The translations under genes and the position numbers were made by a program. A stretch of 64,000 nucleotides of DNA from Pseudomarimonas arenosa. GTDB lineage: Bacteria; Pseudomonadota; Gammaproteobacteria; Xanthomonadales; Xanthomonadaceae. The notes below the pieces were generated by a model, which was not told the DNA's origin, ran no database searches, and saw only the letters and a program-made list of their open reading frames with translations. Where the stretch lies: NCBI RefSeq assembly GCF_014841215.1, contig NZ_JACYTR010000011.1, forward strand, positions 62,001 through 126,000, read 5' to 3'. Below, one piece after another: positions 24,820-35,041 of the stretch; positions within the stretch are counted from its first letter, which is position 1, and every line of letters starts with the position of its first letter.

Positions 24820-25470
24820 ATGTTCAATCGCGTGCTTGCATTCGCCGCCCTGTTGGCCGCTACCGCCTGTTCCAATGCAGAAACCGCGGCACCGTCCGCC
24901 GCTGGCATCCAAGAAGGTCGCGACTACGTCGTCCTGCCAACTCCGCAGCCGACCTCGGCTCCGGGCAAGATCGAGGTGGTCGAGGTATTCGGCTACTGGT
25001 GCATACACTGCGCTCACCTCGATCCCACGGTGACCGAGTGGAAGAAGACTTCGCCCGACGATGTCGCATTCCGTTACATGCCGGCCGTGTTCAGCGGCGG
25101 CGTCGACGAATTCTTTGCCCGCGCCTTCTATACCGCTGAAACCATGGGCGTGCTGGACAAGACCCACAGCGACATGTTCAAGGCGGCGGCGGTCGATCGC
25201 AAGATCAAGAGCCCCGACGACATCGTCAACTTCTACGCCGAGCGCGGGGTCGATCGCGAGGCCTTTCAGGCCACGATGAACTCGTTTGCGGTCAATGCCA
25301 AGATCGCCCGCACCAAGCAGACGCTGCCGGGCTATGCACTTGAGGGTACCCCGGGCCTGATCGTCAACGGCAAGTACCGCGTGTTGAACTCGCAGGGCGG
25401 CTGGGACAAGACCATGGCCGTGGTCGATCAGCTGATCGAGATGGAGCGTCGTTCACAGAAAGGCGGCTGA
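24820..25470 (+). CDS. DsbA-like thiol:disulfide interchange protein
   Basis: A 216-residue exported thioredoxin-fold protein. A hydrophobic leader MFNRVLAFAALLAATAC ends at a cysteine that could be a lipid-attachment site, though the preceding residues fit a lipobox only loosely. The active site is C61-I-H-C64 in FGYWCIHCAHL, where E. coli DsbA has CPHC, and the cis-proline loop EGTPGLIVNG is present. It should oxidise cysteine pairs in exported proteins. GGAGAG precedes the ATG. It follows cytochrome c4, as DsbA genes do in several gammaproteobacteria, but a terminator between them suggests separate transcription. Confidence 0.88.
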   Translation: MFNRVLAFAALLAATACSNAETAAPSAAGIQEGRDYVVLPTPQPTSAPGKIEVVEVFGYWCIHCAHLDPTVTEWKKTSPDDVAFRYMPAVFSGGVDEFFARAFYTAETMGVLDKTHSDMFKAAAVDRKIKSPDDIVNFYAERGVDREAFQATMNSFAVNAKIARTKQTLPGYALEGTPGLIVNGKYRVLNSQGGWDKTMAVVDQLIEMERRSQKGG

Positions 25471-25487
25471 TCTCACCCGTCGTGGAG

Positions 25488-25517
25488 CAGGTCGAGGCCC
25501 GAACGGGCCTCGACTTG
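25488..25517 (+). terminator. Strong hairpin after the dsbA-like gene
   Basis: GTCGAGGCCCG (25491-25501) and CGGGCCTCGAC (25504-25514) form an 11-bp perfect stem around AA, extended by three more pairs including one G-U. It begins about 18 bases after the stop. The downstream bases (TTCTGGG) are only mildly U-rich. Confidence 0.6.
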
Positions 25518-25549
25518 TTCTGGGCCTGCGCACGTTGAAGAATGGGCGC

Positions 25550-26314
25550 ATGACGTCGCCCAACTCTGCCGCTAGCAACACGCTGAAGCTGCTCAGCGCG
25601 AATATCCAGGCCGGCGCTCGCACCGATCGCTACCACCACTACCTGACCCGCTCGCTGAATCACGTGCTGCCACACGCCAGCAAGCGCGACAATCTGTCGG
25701 CCATCGCCAGCACCGCCCGCGAGTTCGATCTGGTCGGTCTGCAGGAAAGCGACCCCGGCTCGCTGCGCTCGGGCTTCGTCAACCAGACCCATTATCTGGC
25801 TGAACTGGCCGGCTTCCCGTTCTGGAGTCATCAGGCCAACCGTCGCCTGGGTCGATTCGCCACCAGCGCCAACGCCCTGCTATGCCGGCATGAGCCGGCC
25901 GAGGTTCGCGACTACGCCCTGCCCGGCCGGGTGCCCGGACGCGGAGTGCTGTGGTCGCGTTTCGAGTTCGAGCAGGGCGATCTGATCGTGTTGGTCGCGC
26001 ACCTGTCGCTGGGCGCCCAGTCACGTATCGGCCAGCTGAGCTTCATCGCCGAACTGGTGCACGATGCACACAACGCGGTATTGATGGGTGATCTGAACTG
26101 CGAAATCGAAACCCGCGAGCTTAGCCAGTTCTTCCAGCGCAGCGGAATGCAGCCGCCGCCGGACCGACTCCCCAGCTACCCGAGTTGGCAACCCAAGCGC
26201 GCCATCGACCATATTCTCACTACGCCGGGCGTAAAGGTGCACAAACGCTGGCTGTTGCCGACCCTGGCCTCCGATCACCTGGCCCTGGGCGCGGAGATCA
26301 GCTTGCAAGGCTGA
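25550..26314 (+). CDS. Endonuclease/exonuclease/phosphatase (EEP) family hydrolase
   Basis: A 254-residue protein with the EEP fold: SANIQAG at the N-terminus, the metal-binding Glu in LQESDPG, HLSLG, the catalytic GDLNCE, and the terminal RAIDHIL and SDHLAL segments. Members act on phosphodiester or phosphate bonds in DNA, RNA or lipids; the substrate here cannot be read from sequence. No signal peptide is seen, so it is probably cytoplasmic. The ATG at 25550 is preferred over an in-frame TTG five codons earlier. A repeat-filled region follows. Confidence 0.85.
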   Translation: MTSPNSAASNTLKLLSANIQAGARTDRYHHYLTRSLNHVLPHASKRDNLSAIASTAREFDLVGLQESDPGSLRSGFVNQTHYLAELAGFPFWSHQANRRLGRFATSANALLCRHEPAEVRDYALPGRVPGRGVLWSRFEFEQGDLIVLVAHLSLGAQSRIGQLSFIAELVHDAHNAVLMGDLNCEIETRELSQFFQRSGMQPPPDRLPSYPSWQPKRAIDHILTTPGVKVHKRWLLPTLASDHLALGAEISLQG

Positions 26315-26365
26315 CGGCGGTGTTGGTGGTCTCTTTTCGGCCAGGAGCGGACCGTCAGGGCTGTT

Positions 26366-26388
26366 CCCTTCTCACTGTGGGAGAAGGG
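26366..26388. repeat. Hairpin at the start of the repeat-rich gap
   Basis: CCCTTCTC (26366-26373), loop ACTGTGG, GAGAAGGG (26381-26388). Some 50-70 bp beyond the EEP gene stop; a related CCCCTCTCCCACGGGGAG block follows near 26456. Such purine/pyrimidine palindromes are common dispersed repeats; it could also terminate the EEP transcript. Confidence 0.45.
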
Positions 26389-26495
26389 GACCGGGGCGGA
26401 TGAGGGTACGAATACGGCGTGGGTGTGGTTGCAATCGAACGTTGGCGACCCCCGGCCCCTCTCCCACGGGGAGCGGGGGGCCGCTTCGGGTCGCC

Positions 26496-26891
26496 GCCAC
26501 GCTGGCTGAGCTTGTCGAAGCCAGCCGACCCAGCATTGCAACCTCAATGCTCGCGTGGGTGCCTTCAGGGCTCGCTTCGGTGAGGCACCCTTCGACGGGC
26601 TCAGGGTGCGTCAAGGCGATTCCATCCGCCACGCTGGCTGAGCTTGTCGAAGCCAGCCGACCCAGCATTGCAACCTCAATGCTCGCGTGGGCACCTTGAG
26701 GGCTCGCTTCGATGAGGCACCCTTCGACGGGCTCAGGGTGCGTCAAGGCGATTCCATCCGCCACGCTGGCTGAGCTTGTCGAAGCCAGCCGACCCAGCAT
26801 TGCAACCTCAAAGCTGGCGTGGGCACCTTCAGGGTTCGCTTCGGTGAGGCACCCTTCGACAAGCTCAGGGTGCGTCAAGGCGATTCCATCG
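26496..26891. repeat. Three tandem copies of a 132-bp repeat
   Basis: Copies lie at 26496-26627, 26628-26759 and 26760-26891, differing at a few positions. Each unit carries a motif TGAGCTTGTCGAAG near its start and the inverted form CCTTCGACRRGCTCAG near its end, with an internal hairpin AGCATTG/CAATGCT (26532-26551 in copy 1; disrupted by a change in copy 3). TTCGACAAGCTCAG is a widely seen intergenic repeat motif in proteobacteria. Both strands stay open in some frames because the period is divisible by three; I regard these frames as non-coding. Confidence 0.85.
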
Positions 26892-26994
26892 CTACCGCCC
26901 TCGGACTCTTATCCGCCGTTCGGGCTGTCTCTCAGTGCGAACAGGGCAAGCCATCGACCGCTTTGGGTCGAACTCCAACGCTCGGCCTACGCCA
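26892..26994. other. Remainder of the gap before the TonB receptor
   Basis: Together with 26315-26495 this completes a 680-bp gap between the EEP gene and the convergent TonB receptor gene. Apart from the hairpin and the tandem repeat I see no gene and no further clear structure. Confidence 0.4.
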
Positions 26995-29871
26995 CTAGAA
27001 ATTGACCTCAGCCCGCAGGTAGAACCAGCGTCCCGGCAGGTCATAAGTCGATGCGTCGTAGCCGTTGAGTGCGCAACTGAGGCAGGGAGGAGGCTGCTTG
27101 TTGCCGACATTATTGATGCCGAACAGCAGCGCGCTGCCGGCCAACCAGGAGGTCGACCATCGCAACTGAATATCGTGATAAGTGAGCGCCCCCATCTGGT
27201 GCCGATCGCTGCTCGGATCGGTGCAGATGGCAAACTCGATGGCCCGTCCGCAGCTCTCTTGCAGCCCGCTGAAGTGGCGCAGGGTCCAGGCCAGATCGAG
27301 ATCCCCATAGGCCCAGTTCAGCCTTAGCATTGAACTCCACTTTGGAATGGCCACATCGTCAATCAGGCGCCCCTCCGCGATCGGCTGCCTGCCGCCCATA
27401 CCGTCGAGCGCGCTGTAGTCGGTGACCCAGGTATTCCACCAGCGGGCACTGGGCTGACCGAGAGTGGTTTCGCTGCCCAGCCAGGCGAGATTGAGATCGA
27501 AACCTTCGGTATTGAGTCGGCCGAAATTCTGCAATCGATTGACGAAGCGGCTGATGGTGCCGGTATCGCTACGCTGGATGTCGTCGCAGAACGGCGAGGT
27601 CGGGCCGGCTGCTGCGCAGAGATCGAGCTGGGTCTGCGGGTCGATCGCCTGAATTGCATTATCGATGGCGTGTCGATACCAATTCAGCTCGATGTCCAGG
27701 CGATCGCTGAAGCCTTGGCGATTGGCGAACGCCGGCGAGTACACCATCCCCAGGGAATAACTGTCCGAGTGTTCAGGCCGCAAGGCAGGATTGCCGCCGG
27801 TGGTGACGGCCACCTGGGTGTTGCTCTGCAATGCCCCAGCCGGCACGCCAAACTGACTGCAGTCAACCGTCGGCGGTGCCCCGGAAGGCTGCACCAGACA
27901 AGGATCACGCAGGTCGGTATCAAACCGGGCCGCCGACCCGAACAACTCGCCAATCGAAGGGCCACGAAAACCCTCGGCCCAGTTGCCGCGCAGCAGAAGA
28001 TTGTCGGCAAACTGCCAACGCAGGCCGGCGCGCGCAGTAGTCTCTTCCGAGGATGTCGAATAGTCCGAATAGCGTAGTGCAGTGTTAAGGTCGAGCTGCG
28101 ACCCGGCACTGACCCAGAGCGGCAGATCGGCCTCCACAAAGGCCTCATTCACCTGATAACGTCCGCGCGTCGGCAACGATGGCACACCGTTGTAGTCGCC
28201 CGCCACGGTAATCGGATCGGGCTGATAGGCACCTTCGACCTCGCGCCGCTCGATCCCGGCAGCCAGTGCCAACGGGCCGGCCCAGGCCTGCCAGGCATCG
28301 CCAGTCAGGTTGGCCGAATACACACGCAGATCGTTGTGGCTGCGATCACGCAGGCGCGGCTGGATGTAAGCCAGCATGTCGGCACTGATCGAGCCTGGCG
28401 CACCGAACAGATTCAGCGGCGTGCAGCCCGGCGTCGATGCACAGACCTGCAGTGGCCCCAGCGCGGTGGCGATATTGCGCAGATTGTAGCTGCCCAGATT
28501 GATCTGCTCGGCCCGATTGCGGCTGTCGGCAAAGTTGACATCCCAGTACCAGGGACCCAGCTCAGCCTCAAACTGACCTTCGACTCCCAAGGCGACATAG
28601 CGGGTGCGCACGTCCTGCGAAAATACCCGCGGCCCACCCTCGACCGGCCGCCGCGCCAGCAGCAACAGATTGGCGTCGCTGCCAGTGGAGCGCAAATCGA
28701 CGCCGAAGGGGTTGAACGGGTTGTCGGCCGAAATGGTGATCTGATCGGCCAGCGGGTTGCCGGTACCGGCGCTGGCACCGAGAAAGATCGGCTCGGCGGC
28801 GGCCCGGTTCTCCGATTGTCGGCGATTGTAGAGACCACGCAGGTAGGCGCTCAGTTGCGGGCTGAGTTCGTAGCGCAGACTGAGGAAGGCGGCATCACGC
28901 TCAGACGGCGTCTGTGCCAGATTCTCGGCGGCGAAGTTGTAGCGATCACCATTGGAAAATGGAACGTACTGTTCAGGACTGAAGGTTGCCGCGTCGGCAC
29001 GGTCCGGCGCGATCAGGTCGCTGACATCACCGCTGACCGGATCGCGCAGGATCAGATGCGTGCGTGGCGTGGCCGCCGAACCGAGCAGACTACCGGTACC
29101 TGGCACCGGAAACCGCGATATTTCCCGGTCACCCGATCGCACAGCCTGCTGTTCCAGCGAGCTCAAGGACCAGAACATCGACAGCGAATCCCAGCGTTGA
29201 CCACCACTGACCGCTGCCGAATAGACCTGACCATCGCCCTGTTCATGACTGCCAGCGAACAGGCTGACGCGTTGGCCACTGACTTCGCGTCGCGTGATGA
29301 TATTGATCACGCCAGCCACCGCATCGGAGCCGTAGATCGATGAGGCGCCGTCCTCGTAGATATCGATGCGCTCGACGATGGCTAAGGGAATGGTGTTGAG
29401 ATCACTGCAGGAGGAAACACCGGACGCTGACGACTCTGCCACCCAGCGCAGGCCATCGACCAGCACCAGCACCCGCTTGCAACCCAGGTGACGCAGATCC
29501 ACCGTGGTGGCGCCTGCCCCCACTCCGCCGCTATCCGGCGGGAAGCCAAAGTTGCCGCTGGAGTTGAAGCGCGTGTTAAGCGCGGAACCAGACGTAGTGA
29601 GGCGTTGCAGGATGTCACCCAACGAGCTGAGGCCACTGCGGTGAATATCTGCACGCCCCAGACTATGCGACACCGCCACCCCGGCCAGCATCGCTTTGTG
29701 GATGCGCGAACCGGTTACCTGCACGCGACGCATTTCCGGCGCCATGACATCGAGTTGCTCAGGCTGAATTTCGCTGGCCAAGGGCGCACCCTGACCCGAC
29801 AGCAACAAGCCACCGGCAACAAGGCAGTTCAGCAGATGGCAGCGGCGCGGAGTGTTGCAGTTCAAGGGCAT
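26995..29871 (-). CDS. TonB-dependent outer-membrane receptor (large, substrate unknown)
   Basis: A 958-residue outer-membrane transporter. The signal peptide (basic RR, then hydrophobic [14 protein letters not shown]) is followed by [11 protein letters not shown], the usual start of the plug region, and the plug motifs [36 protein letters not shown]. The rest is a 22-strand barrel ending in the aromatic YLRAEVNF. Receptors of this size in Lysobacterales often take up oligosaccharides, peptides or other plant- or polymer-derived substrates, but nothing here identifies the ligand. The ATG at 29871 lacks a good ribosome site; an upstream in-frame TTG (29946) is less likely. A TauE/SafE exporter lies just upstream on the same strand. 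Confidence 0.88.
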   Translation of the reverse strand: MPLNCNTPRRCHLLNCLVAGGLLLSGQGAPLASEIQPEQLDVMAPEMRRVQVTGSRIHKAMLAGVAVSHSLGRADIHRSGLSSLGDILQRLTTSGSALNTRFNSSGNFGFPPDSGGVGAGATTVDLRHLGCKRVLVLVDGLRWVAESSASGVSSCSDLNTIPLAIVERIDIYEDGASSIYGSDAVAGVINIITRREVSGQRVSLFAGSHEQGDGQVYSAAVSGGQRWDSLSMFWSLSSLEQQAVRSGDREISRFPVPGTGSLLGSAATPRTHLILRDPVSGDVSDLIAPDRADAATFSPEQYVPFSNGDRYNFAAENLAQTPSERDAAFLSLRYELSPQLSAYLRGLYNRRQSENRAAAEPIFLGASAGTGNPLADQITISADNPFNPFGVDLRSTGSDANLLLLARRPVEGGPRVFSQDVRTRYVALGVEGQFEAELGPWYWDVNFADSRNRAEQINLGSYNLRNIATALGPLQVCASTPGCTPLNLFGAPGSISADMLAYIQPRLRDRSHNDLRVYSANLTGDAWQAWAGPLALAAGIERREVEGAYQPDPITVAGDYNGVPSLPTRGRYQVNEAFVEADLPLWVSAGSQLDLNTALRYSDYSTSSEETTARAGLRWQFADNLLLRGNWAEGFRGPSIGELFGSAARFDTDLRDPCLVQPSGAPPTVDCSQFGVPAGALQSNTQVAVTTGGNPALRPEHSDSYSLGMVYSPAFANRQGFSDRLDIELNWYRHAIDNAIQAIDPQTQLDLCAAAGPTSPFCDDIQRSDTGTISRFVNRLQNFGRLNTEGFDLNLAWLGSETTLGQPSARWWNTWVTDYSALDGMGGRQPIAEGRLIDDVAIPKWSSMLRLNWAYGDLDLAWTLRHFSGLQESCGRAIEFAICTDPSSDRHQMGALTYHDIQLRWSTSWLAGSALLFGINNVGNKQPPPCLSCALNGYDASTYDLPGRWFYLRAEVNF

Positions 29872-29974
29872 GGACGTTGCGGAATGTTGGGACCACCGGC
29901 GACGCCGGCGAGCCGCTACTGTCCCATCGCGGCGAGCCAGGATCAACCGGCGGCCGCTTGGTTACCAAAGCAAC

Positions 29975-30772
29975 TCAACGCAGGAACACCAGTTGCCAGG
30001 CGACCAGCAGCAGCAGCGCGGCAAACACCCGCTGCAGCTGTGCGCCGGGCAGGCGATGGGCCAGAGATACTCCGTGCGGCGCGGCAAATACCGACGCCAT
30101 GGCAATCAGCAAGGTGGCAGGCAGATAGATGTAGCCGAGCGACCCGCTCGGCATCGCCAGATCCGCCGGCGCGCTCCAGCCGTAGCTCAGCGCCGAGGCC
30201 AGACCAATCACCACACCACAGGCCGCCGAGGTACCCACGGCCCGCACTGGTGTTGCGCCCAGGGCGATCAGCAAGGGTACGGTCATACTGCCGCCGCCAA
30301 TCCCAACCAAGGCCGAGATCAGACCGATCAGCAACCCGGCTGGCCACAGCCAGGCAGTCAACGGTTCACGCCGAGCGTCGCTCACCTTTGGCCCACCCAG
30401 CAACAATTGCAATGCTGCACCGACGCAGAACGCCGCCACCCCATAGCGCAGCCAATCGCCATCCAGACGCGCAGCCACCTGACCGCCCAGCAGGCCCCCC
30501 AGCACCACGCCGGGAATCAGCCGCCCGCCGCTGCGCCACAGGATGCTGCCGCGCTTCCAATGCGCCCGCGCCGACGACAGGCCGGTGAAAACGATACTGG
30601 CCAGTGAAGTGGCCAAGGCCACGTGCATCACCGCCGACTCAGGCACGCCCTGCTGCGGCAGCACCCAGACCAGGGCGGCGACCAGGATCAGCCCGCCGCC
30701 AATGCCGAGCAGGCCGGCCAGAAACCCGGCCAGCGCTCCCATCAACAGATAGGCCGGCAGCAGGCTCAACAC
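29975..30772 (-). CDS. TauE/SafE family membrane transporter
   Basis: A 265-residue inner-membrane protein with about eight transmembrane helices arranged as two repeats, each opening with the family's glycine-rich motif: GLLGIGGGLILV (about residues 20-31) and ALVGIGGGSMTVP (about 154-166). Family members are proposed exporters of sulfite, sulfoacetate or other organic anions; the substrate here is unknown. It lies upstream of the TonB receptor on the same strand, with 103 bp between, and is divergent from slt. Confidence 0.85.
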   Translation of the reverse strand: MLSLLPAYLLMGALAGFLAGLLGIGGGLILVAALVWVLPQQGVPESAVMHVALATSLASIVFTGLSSARAHWKRGSILWRSGGRLIPGVVLGGLLGGQVAARLDGDWLRYGVAAFCVGAALQLLLGGPKVSDARREPLTAWLWPAGLLIGLISALVGIGGGSMTVPLLIALGATPVRAVGTSAACGVVIGLASALSYGWSAPADLAMPSGSLGYIYLPATLLIAMASVFAAPHGVSLAHRLPGAQLQRVFAALLLLVAWQLVFLR

Positions 30773-30826
30773 GTCGCGCGGAATCGCTGACGGCCGTCGG
30801 CGGCGACGAACCGATACACTAGAGGC

Positions 30827-32800
30827 ATGTCGAAACGCATCCGTCTGTCGTTGTTGCCTTGGGTTCTGGCCTGTACCGTCGTGTTCAACGCGCAGGCCGA
30901 GGATTTGTCCAGTCGCCGCCAGGAATTCCGTTCGTTACTGGAACACGTCGAACAAGGCGCGGCAGTCAATCCCGCCGCCTGGCGCAAGCAGCAGGACCAT
31001 CCGCTGTTTGCCTACCTGGAGTATGCCCAATTGCGGCGCCATCTGGCACGCGCCAAGAGCGCCGAGGTCGAGCGCTTTCTGCGTCGCTATGAGGCGGTAC
31101 CGATCAGCCAGCAGCTGCGCCAGGAATGGCTGGCGGTGCTGGCCAAGCAGGAACGCTGGGCTGAATTTGCCCAGGCCTATCAGGCCAGCAGCAGCGAAAC
31201 GCTGCGCTGTCAGGCGGCTCGCGCCTGGCTGCAGCACAGCGCCAGCGCCGATAAGGGGTTGCGAGAAGCAGAATCGCTGTGGCTTAGCGGCCGCTCGGTC
31301 AGCGATGCCTGCAATCCAGCATTTGCCAAGCTCGCAGTGGCCGGCCGCATCACGCCGGCGCTGCGCTGGCAGCGCTTTGGCTTGGCACTGGACGCCGGCA
31401 ACCCCGGCATTGCGCGCTTCGCCGCACGTGGCCTGCCGGAGGCCGAGCGTAGTACCGCGCTGAGCCTGGCCGACTGGCTGCAGGAACCTGGCAAGGGAGT
31501 GCAACTAGGCAAGCCGCACCCACAACGCGCTGACATGGCCGCCCGGGTGCTGGCCAGGATCGCCCAGCGCGACCCGGATCTGGCCGAGACACAGCTGGCT
31601 GCCGTGCAGCAAGCCGAGTCCTTGAGCGCGGATCAGGTCGGCGCGGTGCGCTATCAGATCGCCTTGTGGAGTGCTGCCTCGTACCTGCCGCACAGCGCTC
31701 GCCGCATGGCTGCAGTCAGCGACGCCTATTTCGATGCCCGGTTGCGCGAGTGGCAGGCGCGTGAAGCCTTGGCCCGGCAGGATTGGCCGGCGGTGGAAGC
31801 CGCGCTGCAGAAGATGCAGCAGGCGCAACGCGAAGACTCGCGTTGGGCTTATCTGGCCGCGCGAATGGCCGAGATCGGCGGGCGCCAGGACGAAGCGCGA
31901 GCTGCCTTCCAAGCCTTGGCCCAGCAAGCCAACTTCCATGGCTTCATGGCCGCCGACCGCATCAACGCCGAATACGCACTCTGCCCGATGGAGGCACCGG
32001 ATCAGGCCACGTTGCGCCGCCAGGTACTCGAAGTGCCCGGCGTGCAGCGCGCGCTGGAGCTGTTTCAGCTCGGTCATCGCCACTGGGCCAGTCGCGAATG
32101 GGCCGCGGCCACGCCGGCACTGAGTGATGACGAACGGCGGGCCGCGGTTGCCATGGCCCTGGATATCGGCTGGACCGATCGCGCCGTATTCGGTATCGAA
32201 CCGGCCAAGGACAGCCAGTTCTATCGCCTGCGCTTCCCGATCGCGCACTCACGGGAACTGAACCGCGAAGCCAAGCGCCATCAGCTCGATCCCGCCTGGG
32301 TCGCCGGCCTGATTCGCGCCGAGAGCGCCTGGCAGCACGATGCCCGTTCACACGCCAACGCGCGAGGGCTGATGCAGCTGCTGCCCAGTACCGCCGCGCC
32401 GCTGGCAGGACAGCTGGGGATCGGTTGGCGCTCAGCCAGCACGCTGTATGACCCGATCAGCAATATCAAGCTCGGAACGGCCCATCTGGCCAACGAGCTG
32501 GCACAGTTCAACGGCCAGGCTTTTTTGGCCACCGCAGCGTACAATGCCGGCCCCTCGCCGGTGAATCGCTGGATGCAACAGCGCGACACCGACCCGGTCG
32601 ATCTCTGGATCGAGACGATCCCCTACAAGGAAACCCGCGAATACGTCGCCAGAGTCATGGCCTTCGCGGTGATCTACGACTGGCGCCTGGGGCGTGATCC
32701 CGTGCCGCTCAGCGCCCGACTGAAGGGCGATGCATCGAGCACCGCCCGACGCAGTTTCCAGTGTCCTCATTCTTCCACCTCACTCGCCCAACAACCATGA
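30827..32800 (+). CDS. slt: Soluble lytic murein transglycosylase
   Basis: A 657-residue periplasmic enzyme that cleaves peptidoglycan glycan strands to leave 1,6-anhydro ends. A signal peptide ends near FNAQAED (residues 20-26); the middle 400 residues are helical repeats forming the ring-like superhelix of Slt70; the C-terminal lysozyme-like domain has catalytic Glu499 in IRAESAW, then ANARGLMQLLPSTA and the AYNAGPSPVNRW motif. Length matches Slt70. AGAGG precedes the ATG. Its stop overlaps the next start by four bases (ATGA), showing coupling with the downstream NAD(P)-binding protein. Confidence 0.93.
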   Translation: MSKRIRLSLLPWVLACTVVFNAQAEDLSSRRQEFRSLLEHVEQGAAVNPAAWRKQQDHPLFAYLEYAQLRRHLARAKSAEVERFLRRYEAVPISQQLRQEWLAVLAKQERWAEFAQAYQASSSETLRCQAARAWLQHSASADKGLREAESLWLSGRSVSDACNPAFAKLAVAGRITPALRWQRFGLALDAGNPGIARFAARGLPEAERSTALSLADWLQEPGKGVQLGKPHPQRADMAARVLARIAQRDPDLAETQLAAVQQAESLSADQVGAVRYQIALWSAASYLPHSARRMAAVSDAYFDARLREWQAREALARQDWPAVEAALQKMQQAQREDSRWAYLAARMAEIGGRQDEARAAFQALAQQANFHGFMAADRINAEYALCPMEAPDQATLRRQVLEVPGVQRALELFQLGHRHWASREWAAATPALSDDERRAAVAMALDIGWTDRAVFGIEPAKDSQFYRLRFPIAHSRELNREAKRHQLDPAWVAGLIRAESAWQHDARSHANARGLMQLLPSTAAPLAGQLGIGWRSASTLYDPISNIKLGTAHLANELAQFNGQAFLATAAYNAGPSPVNRWMQQRDTDPVDLWIETIPYKETREYVARVMAFAVIYDWRLGRDPVPLSARLKGDASSTARRSFQCPHSSTSLAQQP

Positions 32801-33735
32801 ACAAACCGCTTGTTGTCGTGTTGGGAGGCTCCGGCTTCCTCGGTCGTCACCTTGCCCAGATGCTGGTTCAGGCCGGCTATCGAGTGCGCATCCCCAGTCG
32901 TAATCGCAATGTGGCGATGAAGGCGGCAGCCATTCCCGGGGCCGACCTGATCAGTGCCAACGTGCATGACCCAGATCAGCTGGCCAAGCTGCTCCGTGGT
33001 GCATCGGTTGCCATCAATCTGGTCGGCATTCTCAACGAAAACGGTGACAACGGCCGCGGCTTTCAGACCGCTCATGTCGAATTGGTCGAGAAGCTGATCG
33101 GCGCCTGCAAGAAGGCCGGCGTCAAGCGACTGCTGCAGATGAGCTCGCTGAATGCCGGGCGCGGCAGCAGCTACTACCTGAAGTCACGCGGCGAAGCCGA
33201 GCAGAAGGTCAAGGACTCCGGGCTGGATTGGACCATCTTTCAGCCTTCGGTGATCTTCGGCCGCGGTGACAGCCTGTTCAATCGCTTTGCCGCCCTGCTG
33301 AAGATCGCGCCGATCATGCCGCTGGCCAAGGCCGGCTCCAAGTTCGCTCCGGTCTACGTTGGCGATGTGGCACGCGCCATGGTGCTCGCCCTGGGCGATA
33401 AGTCGAGCATCGGCCAAAGCTACGAGCTGTATGGCGATCGCACCATGACACTGGAAGAGATCGTGCGCTACACCGCCGAGCAGCTCGGCCTGAAGCGCTT
33501 GATCTGGCGCCTGCCCGATGCACTCGGCCGATTGCAGGCCCTGGCCATGGACTTCGTTCCGGGTAAACCTTTCTCCAGCGACAACTATCGCTCGCTGAGC
33601 CTCGACTCGGTCGGCGGCGTTGACGGCCTATTCAAGCTAGGCGTTAAGAAGACACCGGTGGAAGCGATCGTGCCCTTGATGCTGGGCAGCTGCGGCCGCC
33701 AGGCGCTGCTTGACCGTGGCCGTCAGGTGCGTTGA
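32797..33735 (+). CDS. NAD(P)-binding SDR-like protein of the NDUFA9/atypical epimerase type
   Basis: A 312-residue Rossmann protein. The N-terminal motif GGSGFLG (residues 10-16) binds the nucleotide; SSLNAGRGSSYYLKSRGEAE retains a YxxxK-like active-site arrangement. The closest recognisable group is the one related to complex I subunit NDUFA9 and to atypical SDRs acting on quinone-like or lipid substrates, but its reaction is unknown. The start ATG overlaps the slt stop, and cca follows after 18 bases, so slt, this gene and cca likely form one transcript. Confidence 0.8.
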   Translation: MNKPLVVVLGGSGFLGRHLAQMLVQAGYRVRIPSRNRNVAMKAAAIPGADLISANVHDPDQLAKLLRGASVAINLVGILNENGDNGRGFQTAHVELVEKLIGACKKAGVKRLLQMSSLNAGRGSSYYLKSRGEAEQKVKDSGLDWTIFQPSVIFGRGDSLFNRFAALLKIAPIMPLAKAGSKFAPVYVGDVARAMVLALGDKSSIGQSYELYGDRTMTLEEIVRYTAEQLGLKRLIWRLPDALGRLQALAMDFVPGKPFSSDNYRSLSLDSVGGVDGLFKLGVKKTPVEAIVPLMLGSCGRQALLDRGRQVR

Positions 33736-33753
33736 CCGAGCACAGAGCTGAGC

Positions 33754-34986
33754 ATGCAGCGCTATCTGGTCGGTGGTTCAGTCCGCGATCGGCTGCTGGG
33801 TCGGCCACACAGTGATCACGACTGGGTGGTGGTGGGTAGCACGCCTGACGCCATGCTGGCGGCGGGCTACAAGCCAGTCGGCAAGGATTTCCCGGTATTT
33901 CTACATCCGAGAACCGGCGAAGAGCACGCCCTGGCGCGCACCGAGCGAAAGTCCGGCCACGGCTACCACGGCTTCGTGGTGCACGCCGCGGCCGACGTGA
34001 CCCTGGAACAAGATCTTGAGCGCCGCGACTTCACCATTAATGCGATGGCCGAGGACGAGCACGGCCATCTGATCGATCCGTTCGGCGGTCAACGTGATCT
34101 CGACCAGCGCGTGCTGCGCCATGTGTCGCCGGCCTTCGCCGAAGACCCGGTGCGGATCCTGCGCGCGGCGCGGTTTCTGGCCCGTTTCGCCCCGCTCGGC
34201 TTTCGCCTGGCTGACGAGACCCTGGCCTTGATGAAACAAATGGTTCAGGACGGCGAGGTCGACTTTCTGGTTGCCGAGCGCACCTGGCAGGAATTGCAGC
34301 GCGGGCTGACCGAGCCGCAGCCCTCGGCCATGCTGCGCTGCCTGCGCGCCTCCGGTGCACTGGCGCGCATCCTGCCCGAGGTCGATGCCCTGTACGGGGT
34401 GGAACAGCGCGCTGAGTACCATCCGGAGATCGATACCGGCATCCATACCGAAATGGTGTTGGACATCTGCGCCCGACTGGCGCCGGGTGACGCACTGGTC
34501 GGCTTCTGTGGCTTGACCCATGACCTGGGCAAGGCGCTGACGCCGATTGATGTGCGGCCCAAGCACCCCGGTCACGAGAACAACGGCCTGCACCCGCTGC
34601 GCGAACTTGCCAGACGCTTGAAGGTGCCGGCCGAGTATCTGGCCCAGGCTGAAATCTGCTGCCGCGAGCATCTCAACGTGCATCGCCTTGACGAGCTGCG
34701 CAACGACACCGTACTCAAGCTGATCGAGCGCAGCGACGGGCTAAGAAAGCCTGAACGCATCGCCCGACTCGGCCTGGTCTGCGAGGCCGACAAGCGCGGT
34801 CGCCTGGGCTTGAGCGAGTCCGACTATCCACCACGCGCCGAGCTTGATCGCCTGCATGCGGCCGCACGAAAAGTACAGGCGCGCGATCTGCAGCTGCCCG
34901 CCGACATCGACGGCCATGAAATCGGTCGCCGGCTGCGCCGGGCGAGGCTGGCGGCGATTGCCGCAGCTCGCGGACAAGACGACTGA
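33754..34986 (+). CDS. cca: CCA tRNA nucleotidyltransferase, multifunctional
   Basis: A 410-residue class II enzyme that builds or repairs the 3' CCA of tRNAs. The nucleotidyltransferase head has GGSVRD (7-12) and the catalytic D21-H-D23; [11 protein letters not shown] (89-99) and [12 protein letters not shown] follow; an HD-type phosphohydrolase domain is marked by HD at 256-257 in THDLGK, as in E. coli Cca. The alignment with E. coli Cca is close from end to end, including [12 protein letters not shown]. It converges on the MidA-like gene. Confidence 0.96.
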   Translation: MQRYLVGGSVRDRLLGRPHSDHDWVVVGSTPDAMLAAGYKPVGKDFPVFLHPRTGEEHALARTERKSGHGYHGFVVHAAADVTLEQDLERRDFTINAMAEDEHGHLIDPFGGQRDLDQRVLRHVSPAFAEDPVRILRAARFLARFAPLGFRLADETLALMKQMVQDGEVDFLVAERTWQELQRGLTEPQPSAMLRCLRASGALARILPEVDALYGVEQRAEYHPEIDTGIHTEMVLDICARLAPGDALVGFCGLTHDLGKALTPIDVRPKHPGHENNGLHPLRELARRLKVPAEYLAQAEICCREHLNVHRLDELRNDTVLKLIERSDGLRKPERIARLGLVCEADKRGRLGLSESDYPPRAELDRLHAAARKVQARDLQLPADIDGHEIGRRLRRARLAAIAAARGQDD

Positions 34987-35041
34987 GGTCTGGTCACTCA
35001 GACCCGGCCAACCGCAAGGCCTCGGTGTTCAGTACCTGTCG

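Noticed and set aside
26372-26878. Open frames on both strands through the 132-bp repeats
   Set aside because: They reflect a repeat period divisible by three and translate a known dispersed intergenic motif; no ribosome site or domain is present.
26496-26891. CRISPR-like array
   Set aside because: The units are contiguous, with no short direct repeats separated by unique spacers, and no cas genes are nearby.
34987-35004. GGTCTG/CAGACC hairpin between cca and the MidA-like gene
   Set aside because: The stem is only six pairs with a six-base loop and no U-tract, too weak to call a terminator.
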